NCBI RefSeq assembly: GCF_964059095.1 | Contig: NZ_OZ060394.1 | Coordinates: 95,811-159,810, forward strand | Length of the DNA: 64,000 nt | Reading direction: 5' to 3' | Source: Buchnera aphidicola (Chaetosiphella stipae setosa) | Lineage (GTDB): Bacteria > Pseudomonadota > Gammaproteobacteria > Enterobacterales > Enterobacteriaceae | Shown here: positions 19,536 through 29,418 of the stretch, piece by piece | How the letters are laid out: every line of letters begins with the position of its first letter | Position numbering within the stretch: the first letter of the stretch is position 1 | Position numbers and translations under genes: made by a program | The notes under the pieces: model-generated | Databases searched by the model: none | What the model was told of the DNA's origin: nothing | What the model saw: the letters and a program-made list of their open reading frames with translations, nothing else

Positions 19536-20672
19536 TTATTGATATTTATTTATTTTTTTTATAAATTTATTAAATAGAAAATAAATGTCATGTGGTCCAG
19601 GATGAGATTCTGGATGACCTTGAAAGCTAAACATGGGTTTTTGAAGGATTTTTATTCCTTGTATTGTTTGATCGAAAAGAGATATATGTGTTATTAAAAT
19701 TTTTTTAGGTAATGATTTTTTATCAATAACGAAGTTATGATTTTGCGATGTAATATATATTTTTTTTGTAATTACATCTTGTACAGGATGGTTTGCTCCG
19801 TGATGTCCGAATTTCATTTTGATAATTTTAGCATTGTTAGCTAACGCTAAAATTTGATGTCCTAAACAAATTCCAAACATAGGGATATTATATTTTAATA
19901 ATTTTTTGATAGAATTAATTGATTTTATATTTTTCCTAGGATCTCCATGTCCATTAGAAAGAAAAATTCCATTTGGAGAGAGTTTGAGAATATCTTTATA
20001 ATTCGTGTTTTTTGGAACAATAGTTATTTTACAGTTTCTCCTTTTTAACATACGTAGCATATTTTTTTTTATTCCAAAATTGTACACTACAATATGGTTT
20101 TTTTTTTTATTAATTAATTCTATTTTTTTTTTATCTTCAATGAAAGAATTTGAGTATTTTTCTTTCCATTGATATATATATTCTTTTGTTTTTTTTTTTT
20201 TTTCTAAAAAATTTTCTTTTTTATATTTCAAGATTTCTTCATAATTTTTGAAAGTAATTTTTTTTTTTAGACATATAATACATCCTTTTTGTGAGCCTTG
20301 TTCTCGAATTTTTCTAGTTAATTTTCTTGTATCAATATTAGTGATAGTTAAAATTTTTTTTTCTAATAGATACTGAAGAAGAGTTTTTTGACTTCTGTAA
20401 TTACTAGACATCTGAGATATTTCTCGTATTATTAGTCCTTTTGCATGTATTAATGATGATTCTTCATCATCAGAGTTGGTTCCTACATTTCCTATATGTG
20501 GATATGTAAAAGTAATTATTTGATTTTTATAGGAAGGATCAGTTAAAATTTCTTGATATCCTGTCATGGATGTGTTAAATACAATTTCTCCTGTTTTTAT
20601 TCCATGTATTCCAATAGATTTTCCGAAAAAAGTAGTTCCATCTTGTAACATCAAAATAGCTGTTTTATTCAA
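19536..20672 (-). CDS. carA: Carbamoyl-phosphate synthase small subunit (glutaminase)
   Basis: Hydrolyses glutamine and channels ammonia to CarB. 378 residues (E. coli 382). The N-terminal half carries LQDGTTFFGKSIG, GEIVFNTSMTGYQEILTDPSY and NIDTRKLTRKIR. The C-terminal class I amidotransferase domain has the nucleophile in MFGICLGHQILALA, KFGHHGANHPV, and the His-Glu pair in FQGHPESHPGP. The middle (about 130-190) is lysine-rich and diverged. First gene of carAB. The 114-base spacer up to dapB probably holds the promoter; E. coli-type arginine or purine operators are not evident. Confidence 0.97.
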   Translation of the reverse strand: MNKTAILMLQDGTTFFGKSIGIHGIKTGEIVFNTSMTGYQEILTDPSYKNQIITFTYPHIGNVGTNSDDEESSLIHAKGLIIREISQMSSNYRSQKTLLQYLLEKKILTITNIDTRKLTRKIREQGSQKGCIICLKKKITFKNYEEILKYKKENFLEKKKKTKEYIYQWKEKYSNSFIEDKKKIELINKKKNHIVVYNFGIKKNMLRMLKRRNCKITIVPKNTNYKDILKLSPNGIFLSNGHGDPRKNIKSINSIKKLLKYNIPMFGICLGHQILALANNAKIIKMKFGHHGANHPVQDVITKKIYITSQNHNFVIDKKSLPKKILITHISLFDQTIQGIKILQKPMFSFQGHPESHPGPHDIYFLFNKFIKKINKYQ

Positions 20673-20786
20673 TTTTTTTTTCCTATTTTTAAATATTTAT
20701 TGAAATATTTGAATATTTTTATAAAATTTTAAAAAATATATACAAATTAAAAATTATTTTTATAAAAAAAATATTTGTTTTAAAAT

Positions 20787-21593
20787 TTATATTTTCAATA
20801 CATCTTTCATATTAAAAAGGCCATTTTTTTTTTGATTAATCCAAATAGCTGCTTTAATTGCTCCTATAGAAAAAGCTTTTCTATTGAATGCTTGATGTTT
20901 AATGGTTAATATTTCTTCTTTTTTTGCAAATATTACAGAGTGATTTCCAATAATTTTACCTGCTCTAATGCTATTAAATCCAATTTCTTTTTGTGTTTTT
21001 TTTTCATTTTTTTTTGTTCTATTAAATACAGATACTTCATTAAAATTCCATTTCATGTTTTGAGCAATATTTTTCCCTAAATCTAATGCTGTTCCAGATG
21101 GTGAATCTTTTTTATATCTATGATGTGATTCAAGAATTTCTATATCAGAATCTTTTCCTAAATTTTTTGTAATTATTTTGAGAATTTTAAAGATTAAATT
21201 AATTCCAACGCTAAAATTAGATGAGTATAGTATACTAATTTTTTCAGATTTCTTTTTAATATCTAAATAATCTTTTTTTGATAATCCGGTTGTTCCAATA
21301 ATTATTTTTTTGTTATTTTGATAACAGATATTTAAATTTTTTATAGTATTTTTTGGATTTGTAAAATCTATTAAAACGTCAAAATTTAAATTTTTTTTTA
21401 TATTTGTAAAAATTTTTATTTTTTTATTTTTTTTGGTAATTTTATTTATTTTATGTATATTTTTTAATTGTTTTTTTTTAATTATTAATGATGTTATTTG
21501 TATTTTTTTAAAATTTTTTGATTCTTTGATTAAAGATTGACCCATTTTTCCTAATGCACCAGAAATAGCAATTTTAATTTTTTTTTTATTCAT
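20787..21593 (-). CDS. dapB: 4-hydroxy-tetrahydrodipicolinate reductase
   Basis: NAD(P)H-dependent step of the diaminopimelate-lysine pathway, needed for peptidoglycan and for lysine supplied to the host. 268 residues (E. coli 273). Visible: the Rossmann loop ISGALGKMGQS, LIDFTNP, GTTGLSKKD, NFSVGINL, the catalytic ESHHRYKKDSPSGTAL (His and Lys present), SIRAGKIIGNHSV and the C-terminal FSIGAIKAAIW. The stretch around 30-70 is unusually lysine/isoleucine-rich and poorly conserved. It lies between lspA and carA on the same strand with spacers of about 100 bases on each side. Confidence 0.96.
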   Translation of the reverse strand: MNKKKIKIAISGALGKMGQSLIKESKNFKKIQITSLIIKKKQLKNIHKINKITKKNKKIKIFTNIKKNLNFDVLIDFTNPKNTIKNLNICYQNNKKIIIGTTGLSKKDYLDIKKKSEKISILYSSNFSVGINLIFKILKIITKNLGKDSDIEILESHHRYKKDSPSGTALDLGKNIAQNMKWNFNEVSVFNRTKKNEKKTQKEIGFNSIRAGKIIGNHSVIFAKKEEILTIKHQAFNRKAFSIGAIKAAIWINQKKNGLFNMKDVLKI

Positions 21594-21696
21594 TTTTCAT
21601 TTCTCAAATTTTTGAATACATATATTATAATTTTTTAATTTTTTTAAAAAATTGATGTATTTTAAAAAGTGTTTTATTAATATTTTAAAAATCTTT

Positions 21697-22158
21697 TTAA
21701 ATTATTAATAATAATAAACTAAAAAATATATTTATATCTGAAATATTAAATATAGGTAAATGATACATTTTGTAATGACAATCAATAAAATCTATTACAT
21801 ATCCATATTTTAATCTATCATATAAATTTCCTAAAGCTCCACTAATTAAGAAAATATAATTTAATTTATTTCGTTTATTTATCTTAAACAAGAGATATAT
21901 TAATAAAATTATTAGTATTGAAAAGATTATATTTATGCTATAAAAAAAAACTTTTTTTTCTTTTATTTTTTCTTCAAAGAATCCAAATATGAATCCATAA
22001 TTTTTTATTTGTTGTATATTCAAAAACGGATTTATAATTTTTTTTGTATTTTTATGACAGTTTAATAAAATTATTTTTTCTAAAAAACAATTTATAATAA
22101 AAAGAATAAATATCATGTACAAATATTTTATTTTTTGAATATATTTTATTATTTTCAT
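21697..22158 (-). CDS. lspA: Lipoprotein signal peptidase
   Basis: Inner-membrane aspartyl protease that removes signal peptides from diacylglyceryl-prolipoproteins. 153 residues (E. coli 164; the C-terminal tail is shorter). Four hydrophobic segments are visible. The two catalytic aspartates lie in the conserved contexts GALGNLYDRLKYGYVIDFID and FNISDINIF, and the NYGFIFGF block is kept. The N-terminal domain is diverged. The ATG at 22158 directly abuts the ileS stop codon, so translation is coupled to ileS as in the E. coli ribF-ileS-lspA operon. ispH, close by in E. coli, is missing. Confidence 0.92.
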   Translation of the reverse strand: MKIIKYIQKIKYLYMIFILFIINCFLEKIILLNCHKNTKKIINPFLNIQQIKNYGFIFGFFEEKIKEKKVFFYSINIIFSILIILLIYLLFKINKRNKLNYIFLISGALGNLYDRLKYGYVIDFIDCHYKMYHLPIFNISDINIFFSLLLLII

Positions 22159-24987
22159 TTATGCAAAAGTTCTTTTTTTTTCTTTTTTTTTAATATTTTG
22201 ATAGCATCTATCACAGATTTTTAATATTTCTTGTTTTTTTATAAGTTTATTTTTTTTGTAATAATGCCAACATCTTTCGCATTTATTTCCTATATATGTT
22301 TTAAGATTGATTTTTAATCCAGAAATATTTTCATTTTTTTTTATATTTTTTGGTGCATGTAAATAATTTTTTAAGGAGCATTTAGATATTAAAAAGATAA
22401 ATTTTAGTTCTTTTTTAAAGATTTTTATTTCTTCAAATAAATTTTTTTTAAGATATAATACAATTTCAACTTGTAGTGAATTATTTATATTTTTTTTTTG
22501 TTTTTTTATTTCAATCAATTGATTTATTTCATTTTTAATTAAAAATATTTTTTTCCATTTTTTTTTATTTATTGTATTTTGTTTTAACATGAAATGTGAT
22601 TTTTTGAACCATTCTATTTGAAATATTTTGTTAATATTTTTTTCAAACGGTATATTTTTCCAGATTTCGTATGACGTAAATGGAATGATTGGTGAAATCC
22701 ATAGAGCAAGAATTTTATTAATAATATATATTGTTGTTTGACAACTTCTTCTATTTGAACTATTTTTATAAGATGTATATAATCTATCTTTGATTATATC
22801 AAAATATAGTGAACTCATATCTATAAAACAAAATCGTAATATATATTTTATTACTTTATGGAATTTATATTCTTGATAAGATTTGATTATTTTTTTTTGT
22901 GTTTGAAAGGTTTTTTCAATTGCCCATAAATCTATTTTTAACATTTCATTTTCATGTATACGATCTTTTTTGAAATTAAAATCATATATATTTCCTAAAA
23001 GAAATCTTGCTGTGTTACGAATTTTTCTATAAGAATCTATTGTTTGATTAATTATTTCGTTAGAAATTGAAATATCTTTTGAATAATTACTAGATGCAAC
23101 CCATAAACGTAAAATATCTGCTCCGTATTTTTTGATTATTTTTTGTGGATTAATCGTATTTCCAATAGATTTAGACATTTTTTTTCCATATTTATCAATC
23201 GTAAATCCATGTGTAATAACTTTTTTGTATGGTATTTTATTTTTGATAATTATAGATAAAATTAGAGAGGACATAAACCACCCGCGATGTTGATCAGTTC
23301 CTTCTATATATAAATCTGCAACTCGATATTTTTTTAGAGAAGGATATGTTAAATTAGCATTTATACATCCTGATTCAAACCATACATCTAAAATATCCTG
23401 AGATTTTTTATATTTTTTTTCATCATTTCCTAATAATTCTTTTTTATCAAGTTTCCACCATGCCTCTATTCCATTTTTTTTGACAGTAGAATATATTTTT
23501 TTTATAAAAAAATTTGTTTTTTTATGTAATAATCCTGTTTTTTTATGAGTAAATACAGGTATAGGAATTCCCCAATTTCTTTGTCTAGAAATACACCAAT
23601 CTGGTCTTTTTTTTATTAATAATATCATATTATTTTTTGTCCAATTGGGAATCCAGGAAATTTTTTTTATTTTTTTGATAATTTTATTTTTAATTTCTTT
23701 AGTATCTATTTTAATAAACCATTGTTTATTTGAGCGAAATATAACAATAGATTTATGTCTCCAGCAGTAAGGATATGAATGTTTAATAATATTATTTTTT
23801 AATAAAGATTTTTTTTTTTTTAAAAGATTAATAATTATTTCATTAGATTGAAATATATTTTTTTTATTTAATTTTTTATGTATATTTTTTTTGTATTTTC
23901 CAAAAGAATCAATGACATTTTTTGGAGAAATATTATATTTTTTACAAGATTTATAATCTTCTTCTCCATGTGCTGGAGCAGTATGTACACAACCTGTTCC
24001 AAGATCGAGAACTACATATTTACTAAGAATTATAGGTAATTTTAAATCTAAAAAAGGATGATTAAATAATAAATTTTCTAATTTTTGTCCATATATTGAA
24101 TGTAAAATTTTATATTTTTTTTTTTTTAAAATTTTTAAAATTTTCTTTGTTTTTTTTTTTAAAAGAATATATATTTTATTTTTTATTTGAATTATATTAT
24201 ATGTAAAATTAGGATTGATAGATATTGCTTGGCTTGCAGGAAGTGTCCATGGAGTAGTTGTCCAAACAATGATATATATATTTTTAATATTTTCTTCACA
24301 ATTTATATTAAATTTTTTAAAAAATTTTTTTTTATTTTCATATTTTAAGGAAAAATATATAGAATCAGATTTTTTTTCTTGATATTCTATTTCCGCTTCT
24401 GCTAATGATGACTGACATTTTATACACCAATGTGTAGGTTTTTTATCTTGATATAAATAGTTTTTTTCGTGAATTTTTTGAACATTTTTCATAATTTTTG
24501 CTTGATTTTTAAAATCCATTGTTAATTCAGGATTTTTCCAATTAGCTAATACTCCAAGTCTTATAAAATCTTTTTTTTGTAATTCGACTTGTTTTAAAGC
24601 GTATTTTTTACATTTTTTTCGAATATCCTCTTTTTTAAATTTTTTAAATTTTTGAGAATATTTTTTTTCAATTTTATGCTCGATAGGTAATCCGTGACAA
24701 TCCCAACATGGTATAAATGGAGTTTTATAGCCAGATAAGTTTTTAAATTTAATAATTATATCTTTAAGGATTTTGTTTAATGCATGTCCTATATGTATTT
24801 TTCCATTTGCATATGGCGGGCCATCTTGTACAAAAAATACTTTTTTATTTTTTTTAGAATGAAGAATAATTTTATATAAATCATTTTTTTTCCATTCTTT
24901 TAAAATTTGTAGTTCTTTTATAGGTAGATTTCCTCGCATTGAAAATTGTGTTTTAGGTAAATTCAAAGTTTTTTTGTAGTTTTTCAT
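22159..24987 (-). CDS. ileS: Isoleucyl-tRNA synthetase
   Basis: Class I synthetase charging tRNA-Ile; 942 residues (E. coli 938). Motifs: PPYANGKIHIGHA (HIGH class), GKKMSKSIGNTI (KMSKS), the CP1 editing domain with WTTTPWTLPAS and GTGCVHTAPAHGEEDY, and C-terminal zinc-finger cysteines in CERCWHYY and CDRCYQN. The threonine-rich editing strand and the Asp of the GEEDY loop, both needed to clear Val-tRNA-Ile in E. coli, are intact. That contrasts with ThrS and PheT in the same window. First gene of ileS-lspA; ribF, which precedes ileS in E. coli, is absent and rpsT is divergent instead. Confidence 0.97.
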   Translation of the reverse strand: MKNYKKTLNLPKTQFSMRGNLPIKELQILKEWKKNDLYKIILHSKKNKKVFFVQDGPPYANGKIHIGHALNKILKDIIIKFKNLSGYKTPFIPCWDCHGLPIEHKIEKKYSQKFKKFKKEDIRKKCKKYALKQVELQKKDFIRLGVLANWKNPELTMDFKNQAKIMKNVQKIHEKNYLYQDKKPTHWCIKCQSSLAEAEIEYQEKKSDSIYFSLKYENKKKFFKKFNINCEENIKNIYIIVWTTTPWTLPASQAISINPNFTYNIIQIKNKIYILLKKKTKKILKILKKKKYKILHSIYGQKLENLLFNHPFLDLKLPIILSKYVVLDLGTGCVHTAPAHGEEDYKSCKKYNISPKNVIDSFGKYKKNIHKKLNKKNIFQSNEIIINLLKKKKSLLKNNIIKHSYPYCWRHKSIVIFRSNKQWFIKIDTKEIKNKIIKKIKKISWIPNWTKNNMILLIKKRPDWCISRQRNWGIPIPVFTHKKTGLLHKKTNFFIKKIYSTVKKNGIEAWWKLDKKELLGNDEKKYKKSQDILDVWFESGCINANLTYPSLKKYRVADLYIEGTDQHRGWFMSSLILSIIIKNKIPYKKVITHGFTIDKYGKKMSKSIGNTINPQKIIKKYGADILRLWVASSNYSKDISISNEIINQTIDSYRKIRNTARFLLGNIYDFNFKKDRIHENEMLKIDLWAIEKTFQTQKKIIKSYQEYKFHKVIKYILRFCFIDMSSLYFDIIKDRLYTSYKNSSNRRSCQTTIYIINKILALWISPIIPFTSYEIWKNIPFEKNINKIFQIEWFKKSHFMLKQNTINKKKWKKIFLIKNEINQLIEIKKQKKNINNSLQVEIVLYLKKNLFEEIKIFKKELKFIFLISKCSLKNYLHAPKNIKKNENISGLKINLKTYIGNKCERCWHYYKKNKLIKKQEILKICDRCYQNIKKKEKKRTFA

Positions 24988-25084
24988 TGTATATCTCTTT
25001 ATGAAAATATTTTTTAATTTTAAATATTAATATTTTTTTTAAAAAAAATTTTTTTTATATTTTATATAAATATATCATTTTCAG

Positions 25085-25090
25085 TATAAT
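25085..25090 (+). promoter_or_regulatory. Possible -10 box of the rpsT promoter
   Basis: A perfect TATAAT at 25085-25090 lies about 40 bases before the rpsT start and points at it. The -35 position at 17-base spacing reads TTATAT, only three matches to TTGACA. In DNA this rich in A and T a TATAAT can arise by chance, so the call is tentative. Confidence 0.35.
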
Positions 25091-25129
25091 ATATTAATTA
25101 TAAAAATATTTATATTAAAGGAATTAAAT

Positions 25130-25408
25130 TTGGCGAATATTAAATCATCTAAAAAAAATTCTGTAAGATCAGAAAAACAAAGAAAAAATAATAATAAAAA
25201 AAAATCTATTATTAAAACATATGTTAAAAAAGTGAAATTATTCATTTCTTCTAAAAATTTTCCTCAAGCTTTATTTTTTTTTAAAAAAATGCAATCTTTA
25301 ATTGATAAGTATTCTATGAAAAATATAATACATAGAAATAAGGCAGCGAGATATAAATCAAATTTATATATAAGAATACAGAAAATTGGAAAAGACTTGA
25401 AGAAATAG
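25130..25408 (+). CDS. rpsT: 30S ribosomal protein S20
   Basis: Primary 16S rRNA-binding protein of the small subunit; 92 residues (E. coli 87, extra residues at the C-terminus). Family blocks: ANIKSSKK at the start, a lysine-rich first helix, NIIHRNKAARYKSNL near the end. The start is TTG at 25130 behind AAAGGA. E. coli rpsT also starts with UUG, and the weak start is part of S20 autoregulation, so its retention is probably functional. It is a single gene divergent from ileS and convergent with dnaJ. Confidence 0.95.
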   Translation: MANIKSSKKNSVRSEKQRKNNNKKKSIIKTYVKKVKLFISSKNFPQALFFFKKMQSLIDKYSMKNIIHRNKAARYKSNLYIRIQKIGKDLKK

Positions 25409-25431
25409 TTGAATAAAGAAATGTATGATAT

Positions 25432-25492
25432 AAAAGCAGAATTATTTCTAAATAAATAAAAAAATTTTAGAAATTAATGCTGCTTTTTTTAT
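25432..25492. terminator. Terminator between convergent rpsT and dnaJ
   Basis: Arms AAAAGCAG (25432-25439) and CTGCTTTT (25480-25487) pair perfectly. Inner segments TTTCTAA and TTAGAAA extend the stem with small bulges, and a T run follows on the + strand. The mirrored A run makes it usable for dnaJ as well. Confidence 0.7.
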
Positions 25493-25500
25493 AAAAAAAA

Positions 25501-26634
25501 TCATCTTGTAAGATTGTCAAAAAATTTTTTTACGCCATCAAAAAATCTTTTTGAACGCGGATTATTTTTTTCTTGTCTATGAGATTTTAAGCTATTTTTA
25601 AATTCATTTAATAAATTTTTTTGATATGCATTTAAATTAATTGGAGTTTCAACAACTATTTTACATAATAGATCTCCCGTTAATGAACTACGAATTGACT
25701 TTACTCCTTTTCCTTTAACTCGAAATAATTTTCCTGATTGAGTTTCTTCTGGAATTTTAAGTTTTATTTTTCCATTTAAAGTGGGAACTTTGACTTCACC
25801 ACCTAGAGCAGCCATAGGAAAACTAATTGGTATTTCACAATATAGGTTGTTATTTTTTCTTTTAAAAATATTATGTTTTTTTACTTTTATTAGAATATAA
25901 AGATCTCCTGGATTTGATCCATTTTCACCTACTTCTCCTTCATTATTTAATTTTATTCTATCATTGTTATCTACTCCAGGAGGAATTTTAATAGCTAGTT
26001 TTTTTATTTTTTTTATTTTTCCGAGTCCATTACATAAAATACAAGGATTTTTTATAAAAATACCATGTCCTCGACATGATGGACATGTTTGTTGTACTGT
26101 AAAGAACCCCTTTCTCATATGAATATTTCCTGTTCCATGACAGGTATTACAATTTTCAGGTTGTGTTCCTACTTGTGCTTTTGTTCCATGACATGAATCA
26201 CATCTTTGAAAGGAAGGAATATGAATTTCTTTTTTTGTTCCTTTCACTGCTTCTTCGAGGTTCAAAGTAATTTCATATTCTAAATCTGATCCTTTTTTAT
26301 ATTTTTTTTTTCTATTTCCAAAAATATCACCAAAAACATCTCCAAAAATATCACCAAAATCTGTTGAAGTTGTAAAAGATTCATGAAAATCATGTCCTGA
26401 TGTATTTTCTTCAAAAGTTGAATGTCCATATTGATCGTAATTTGCTCTTTTTTGAGGATTAATTAATATTTCATATGCTTCTTTTATTTCTTTAAATTTT
26501 TTTTCTGAAATTTTGCTGTTTTTATTACGATCTGGATGGTATTTTACTGCGAGTCTTTTATATGCTCTTTTAATTTCTCTATCAGTAGCAGAACGCGAGA
26601 TATTTAAAATTTCATAATAATCTTTTTTTGCCAT
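25501..26634 (-). CDS. dnaJ: Chaperone DnaJ (Hsp40)
   Basis: Co-chaperone that delivers substrates to DnaK and stimulates its ATPase. Starting at the ATG at 26634 (AKKDYYEIL) it is 377 residues (E. coli 376); an upstream in-frame start would add 17 residues of non-homologous sequence. J domain with the HPD motif (YHPDRN) at about 34-36, a G/F-rich linker, four zinc-finger repeats ([31 protein letters not shown]) and the substrate-binding C-terminal domain. Second gene of dnaK-dnaJ; the 83-base spacer contains a G+C-rich hairpin. Confidence 0.96.
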   Translation of the reverse strand: MAKKDYYEILNISRSATDREIKRAYKRLAVKYHPDRNKNSKISEKKFKEIKEAYEILINPQKRANYDQYGHSTFEENTSGHDFHESFTTSTDFGDIFGDVFGDIFGNRKKKYKKGSDLEYEITLNLEEAVKGTKKEIHIPSFQRCDSCHGTKAQVGTQPENCNTCHGTGNIHMRKGFFTVQQTCPSCRGHGIFIKNPCILCNGLGKIKKIKKLAIKIPPGVDNNDRIKLNNEGEVGENGSNPGDLYILIKVKKHNIFKRKNNNLYCEIPISFPMAALGGEVKVPTLNGKIKLKIPEETQSGKLFRVKGKGVKSIRSSLTGDLLCKIVVETPINLNAYQKNLLNEFKNSLKSHRQEKNNPRSKRFFDGVKKFFDNLTR

Positions 26635-26678
26635 ATATTTATTATTTGTCCCTATCAGAATGTAATACAAAGGAAAAA

Positions 26679-26692
26679 CGGGCATTTGCCCG
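26679..26692 (-). terminator. G+C-rich hairpin between dnaK and dnaJ
   Basis: CGGGCA (26679-26684) pairs perfectly with TGCCCG (26687-26692). Read on the minus strand the stem is followed by TTTTT. With ten G/C bases out of twelve it stands out in this genome. Its place between dnaK and dnaJ suggests a partial terminator or an mRNA 3' stabiliser that lowers dnaJ relative to dnaK. Confidence 0.6.
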
Positions 26693-26717
26693 CTTATATT
26701 AATAAAAGATATTTTAA

Positions 26718-28643
26718 TTAATTTTTATTTTTATCTTTAACTTCTTCAAATTCAGCATCAACAACATTTTCATCTTTATTTTTTTCTTTATTTGTAGATT
26801 GTTTTTTTGTATTTTCATTTGTAGAATTATTTTTTTTTGTTGCTTCTATTAATTTTGAAGAATGTTTTAATAACTCTTGTATTTTATTTTCAATATCTTT
26901 TTTATCTTCTTTTTTTAAAGAATTATCAAGATTATTTAATGCTATTTCGATATTTTTTTTATCTTCTGGATTTAATCTTTTTTCACATTCTTTTAATTGT
27001 TTTTTTGTACTATGAGAAATTTGATCTCCTTGATTTCTAATTTGAACAAGTTCTTCAAATTTTCTGTCTTCTTCTGCATTTGCTTCTGCATCTGAAATCA
27101 TTTTTTTTATTTCTTCTTCTTTTAATCCTGAAGAAGCTTGAATTGTTATTTTTTGTTCTTTTCCTGTTTTTTTATCTTTTGCAGATACATGAAGTATTCC
27201 ATCAGCATCAATGTCAAATGTAACTTCGATTTGTGCCATTCCACGAGGAGCAGGTTCTATTCCATCTAAATTAAATTGTCCTAATGATTTATTATTCGAT
27301 GCTTGTTTTCTTTCACCTTGTAACACGTGTATTGTTACTGCAGTTTGATTATCTTCAGCTGTTGAGAAAATTTGACTATGTTTTGTAGGAATTGTTGTAT
27401 TTTTGTTAATTAAAGCAGTCATCACTCCACCCATAGTTTCAATTCCTAAGGATAATGGAGTTACATCTAACAATAATACATCTTTTACATCACCTGCTAA
27501 TACTCCTCCTTGTACTGCAGCTCCTACAGCTACTGCTTCATCTGGGTTGACATCTTTTCTTAGTTTTTTTCCAAAAAATTGTGAGACTTTTTTTTGCACT
27601 AAAGGCATTCTTGTTTGTCCGCCAACTAATATAATTTCATGAATGTCTTTAATTGAAAGTTTAGCATCTTTTAAAGCCATTTCTAATGGTTTTATTGATT
27701 TTTCTACTAAATCTTCTACAAGAGATTCTAATTTTGTTCTAGTTATTTTTATATTTAAATGTTTAGGTCCAGTAGAATCTGCAGTTATATAAGGAAGGTT
27801 GACAGTTGTTTCTTTTGCAGATGATAATTCAATTTTAGCTTTTTCAGCAGCTTCTTTTAGTCTTTGCATAGCTAAAGAGTCATTTTTTAAATTAAATCCT
27901 TGCTCTTTTTTAAATTCTTCTACTAAATAATTTATTAGTCTACTATCAAAATCTTCTCCTCCTAAATGAGTATCTCCGTTAGTTGCTAAAACTTCGAAAG
28001 TTTTTTCTTTATCTACTTCGTCAATTTCAATAATAGAAATATCAAATGTTCCACCTCCTAAATCATATACAGCTATAGTTTTGTTTCCTTTATTTTTATC
28101 TAATCCATATGCTAATGCTGCTGCAGTTGGTTCATTAATAATTCTTTTTACTTGTAAACCAGCTATTTTCCCCGCATCTTTTGTTGCTTGTCTTTGAGCA
28201 TCATTAAAATATGCAGGGACTGTAATTACTGCTTGAGTAATTTTTTCTCCTAAATAATCTTCTGCAGTTTTTTTCATTTTTTTTAGTACTTCAGCTGATA
28301 TTTGAGGAGGAGCGATTTTTTTATTTTTAATATTAATCCAAGCATCTTCATTTTTTGCTTTAATTATTTTATATGGCATTATTTCAATATCGCGTTGTAC
28401 TTCTTCATCTTGAAATTTTCTTCCAATTAATCTTTTAATAGCAAATAATGTGTTTTTAGGATTTGTAATTGCTTGTCTTTTAGCTGGTTGTCCTACAAGT
28501 ATTTCTCCATTTTCAGTATATGCAATAACTGAAGGGGTTGTTCGATCTCCTTCAGAATTTTCTAGAACTTTTGCTTTATTTCCATCCATAATTGCAACAC
28601 AGGAATTGGTTGTTCCTAGGTCTATTCCAATAATTTTGCTCAT
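26718..28643 (-). CDS. dnaK: Chaperone DnaK (Hsp70)
   Basis: ATP-driven general chaperone; 641 residues (E. coli 638). The nucleotide-binding domain has [70 protein letters not shown] and [12 protein letters not shown]. The linker [16 protein letters not shown] leads to the substrate domain with NTTIPTK and GVMTALI. The lid is lysine-rich and the tail ends with the conserved DAEFEEV motif. It shows less A+T-driven divergence than its neighbours, typical of strong purifying selection on chaperones in endosymbionts. Transcribed from a sigma-32 type promoter (28764-28792); dnaJ follows. Confidence 0.97.
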   Translation of the reverse strand: MSKIIGIDLGTTNSCVAIMDGNKAKVLENSEGDRTTPSVIAYTENGEILVGQPAKRQAITNPKNTLFAIKRLIGRKFQDEEVQRDIEIMPYKIIKAKNEDAWINIKNKKIAPPQISAEVLKKMKKTAEDYLGEKITQAVITVPAYFNDAQRQATKDAGKIAGLQVKRIINEPTAAALAYGLDKNKGNKTIAVYDLGGGTFDISIIEIDEVDKEKTFEVLATNGDTHLGGEDFDSRLINYLVEEFKKEQGFNLKNDSLAMQRLKEAAEKAKIELSSAKETTVNLPYITADSTGPKHLNIKITRTKLESLVEDLVEKSIKPLEMALKDAKLSIKDIHEIILVGGQTRMPLVQKKVSQFFGKKLRKDVNPDEAVAVGAAVQGGVLAGDVKDVLLLDVTPLSLGIETMGGVMTALINKNTTIPTKHSQIFSTAEDNQTAVTIHVLQGERKQASNNKSLGQFNLDGIEPAPRGMAQIEVTFDIDADGILHVSAKDKKTGKEQKITIQASSGLKEEEIKKMISDAEANAEEDRKFEELVQIRNQGDQISHSTKKQLKECEKRLNPEDKKNIEIALNNLDNSLKKEDKKDIENKIQELLKHSSKLIEATKKNNSTNENTKKQSTNKEKNKDENVVDAEFEEVKDKNKN

Positions 28644-28763
28644 ATTTTTTCCTATATAAATTATTTCAAAAAAAAATTTAGAGTGTTTTTTTTTAAATTA
28701 TTTTTTTTTTTTAAAAATTTATGAAATTTTATAAGAATGCTTAATTTTGTATTGATAATAATT

Positions 28764-28792
28764 AAGATGGGGTCTTTTTAAAATACCTCAAG
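28764..28792 (-). promoter_or_regulatory. Heat-shock (sigma-32) promoter of dnaK
   Basis: Read on the minus strand: -35 CTTGAGG (28792-28786), a 13-base spacer, -10 CCCCATCTT (28772-28764), about 120 bases before the dnaK ATG. The E. coli RpoH consensus is CTTGAAA, a spacer of about 13-15 and CCCCAT-T-A, so both boxes match closely. A CCCC run is very unlikely by chance here. The 357-base dnaK-nuoA spacer holds no other gene; I see no clear nuoA promoter in it. Confidence 0.8.
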
Positions 28793-29000
28793 TCTTTTTA
28801 GAAAAAATTATTTTAAAATGTATGACATGAATGGTTTTTTAAAAAATTTTTATTATTATTTGTTTTAAAAAAAAATTTTTAACAATGTTATTATATTTAA
28901 AATAATATTTTTTATATAAATTAATATTATTAAAGTATTTTTTTTTTTATAATATATTCTAAATATTATTTATAAATTTTTTTTAAATAAGAAGGCAGAT

Positions 29001-29381
29001 ATGGTTAATTATGACATTATGAAATATATTGGTGTGATTTCTTTTATTTTTTTTATAATTTGTTTTTGTTGTATAGTATCTTTTTTTAGTTATATATTAG
29101 GTGGTCGTTCTTATTCTGATATTCAAGATGTTCCTTTTGAATCTGGAGCTCCGGCAACTGGAGATGCAAATTTAAGATTTTCTATAAAATTTTATTTAAT
29201 AGCAATGTTTTTTGTTATTTTTGATATTGAATCAATGTATTTATATTTATGGTCTGTTTGTGTTAAAGAGGTTGGTTGGTTTGGTTTTGTTGAGATTTCT
29301 TTATTTATTTTTATGATATTATTATCTTTATTATATTTATTTCGTATACAAGCATTGTCTTGGATTTCTAACAATCATTAA
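29001..29381 (+). CDS. nuoA: NADH-quinone oxidoreductase subunit A
   Basis: Small membrane subunit at the junction of the peripheral and membrane arms of complex I. 126 residues, three hydrophobic helices. Signature loop between helices 1 and 2: [19 protein letters not shown], then [22 protein letters not shown]. coli NuoA is somewhat longer, mainly at the termini. First gene of the nuo operon, in a ribosome-site context AGAAGGCAG before ATG. Confidence 0.95.
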   Translation: MVNYDIMKYIGVISFIFFIICFCCIVSFFSYILGGRSYSDIQDVPFESGAPATGDANLRFSIKFYLIAMFFVIFDIESMYLYLWSVCVKEVGWFGFVEISLFIFMILLSLLYLFRIQALSWISNNH

Positions 29382-29418
29382 TATTTTAGATGATTTAATT
29401 TTTAAGAGAAAAATTTTT

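Noticed and set aside
26635-26685. Longer dnaJ start adding 17 residues
   Set aside because: The extra residues have no homology; ATG 26634 gives the standard [10 protein letters not shown]-terminus.
27403-27642. Plus-strand ORFs inside dnaK
   Set aside because: Shadows of a strongly conserved coding strand.
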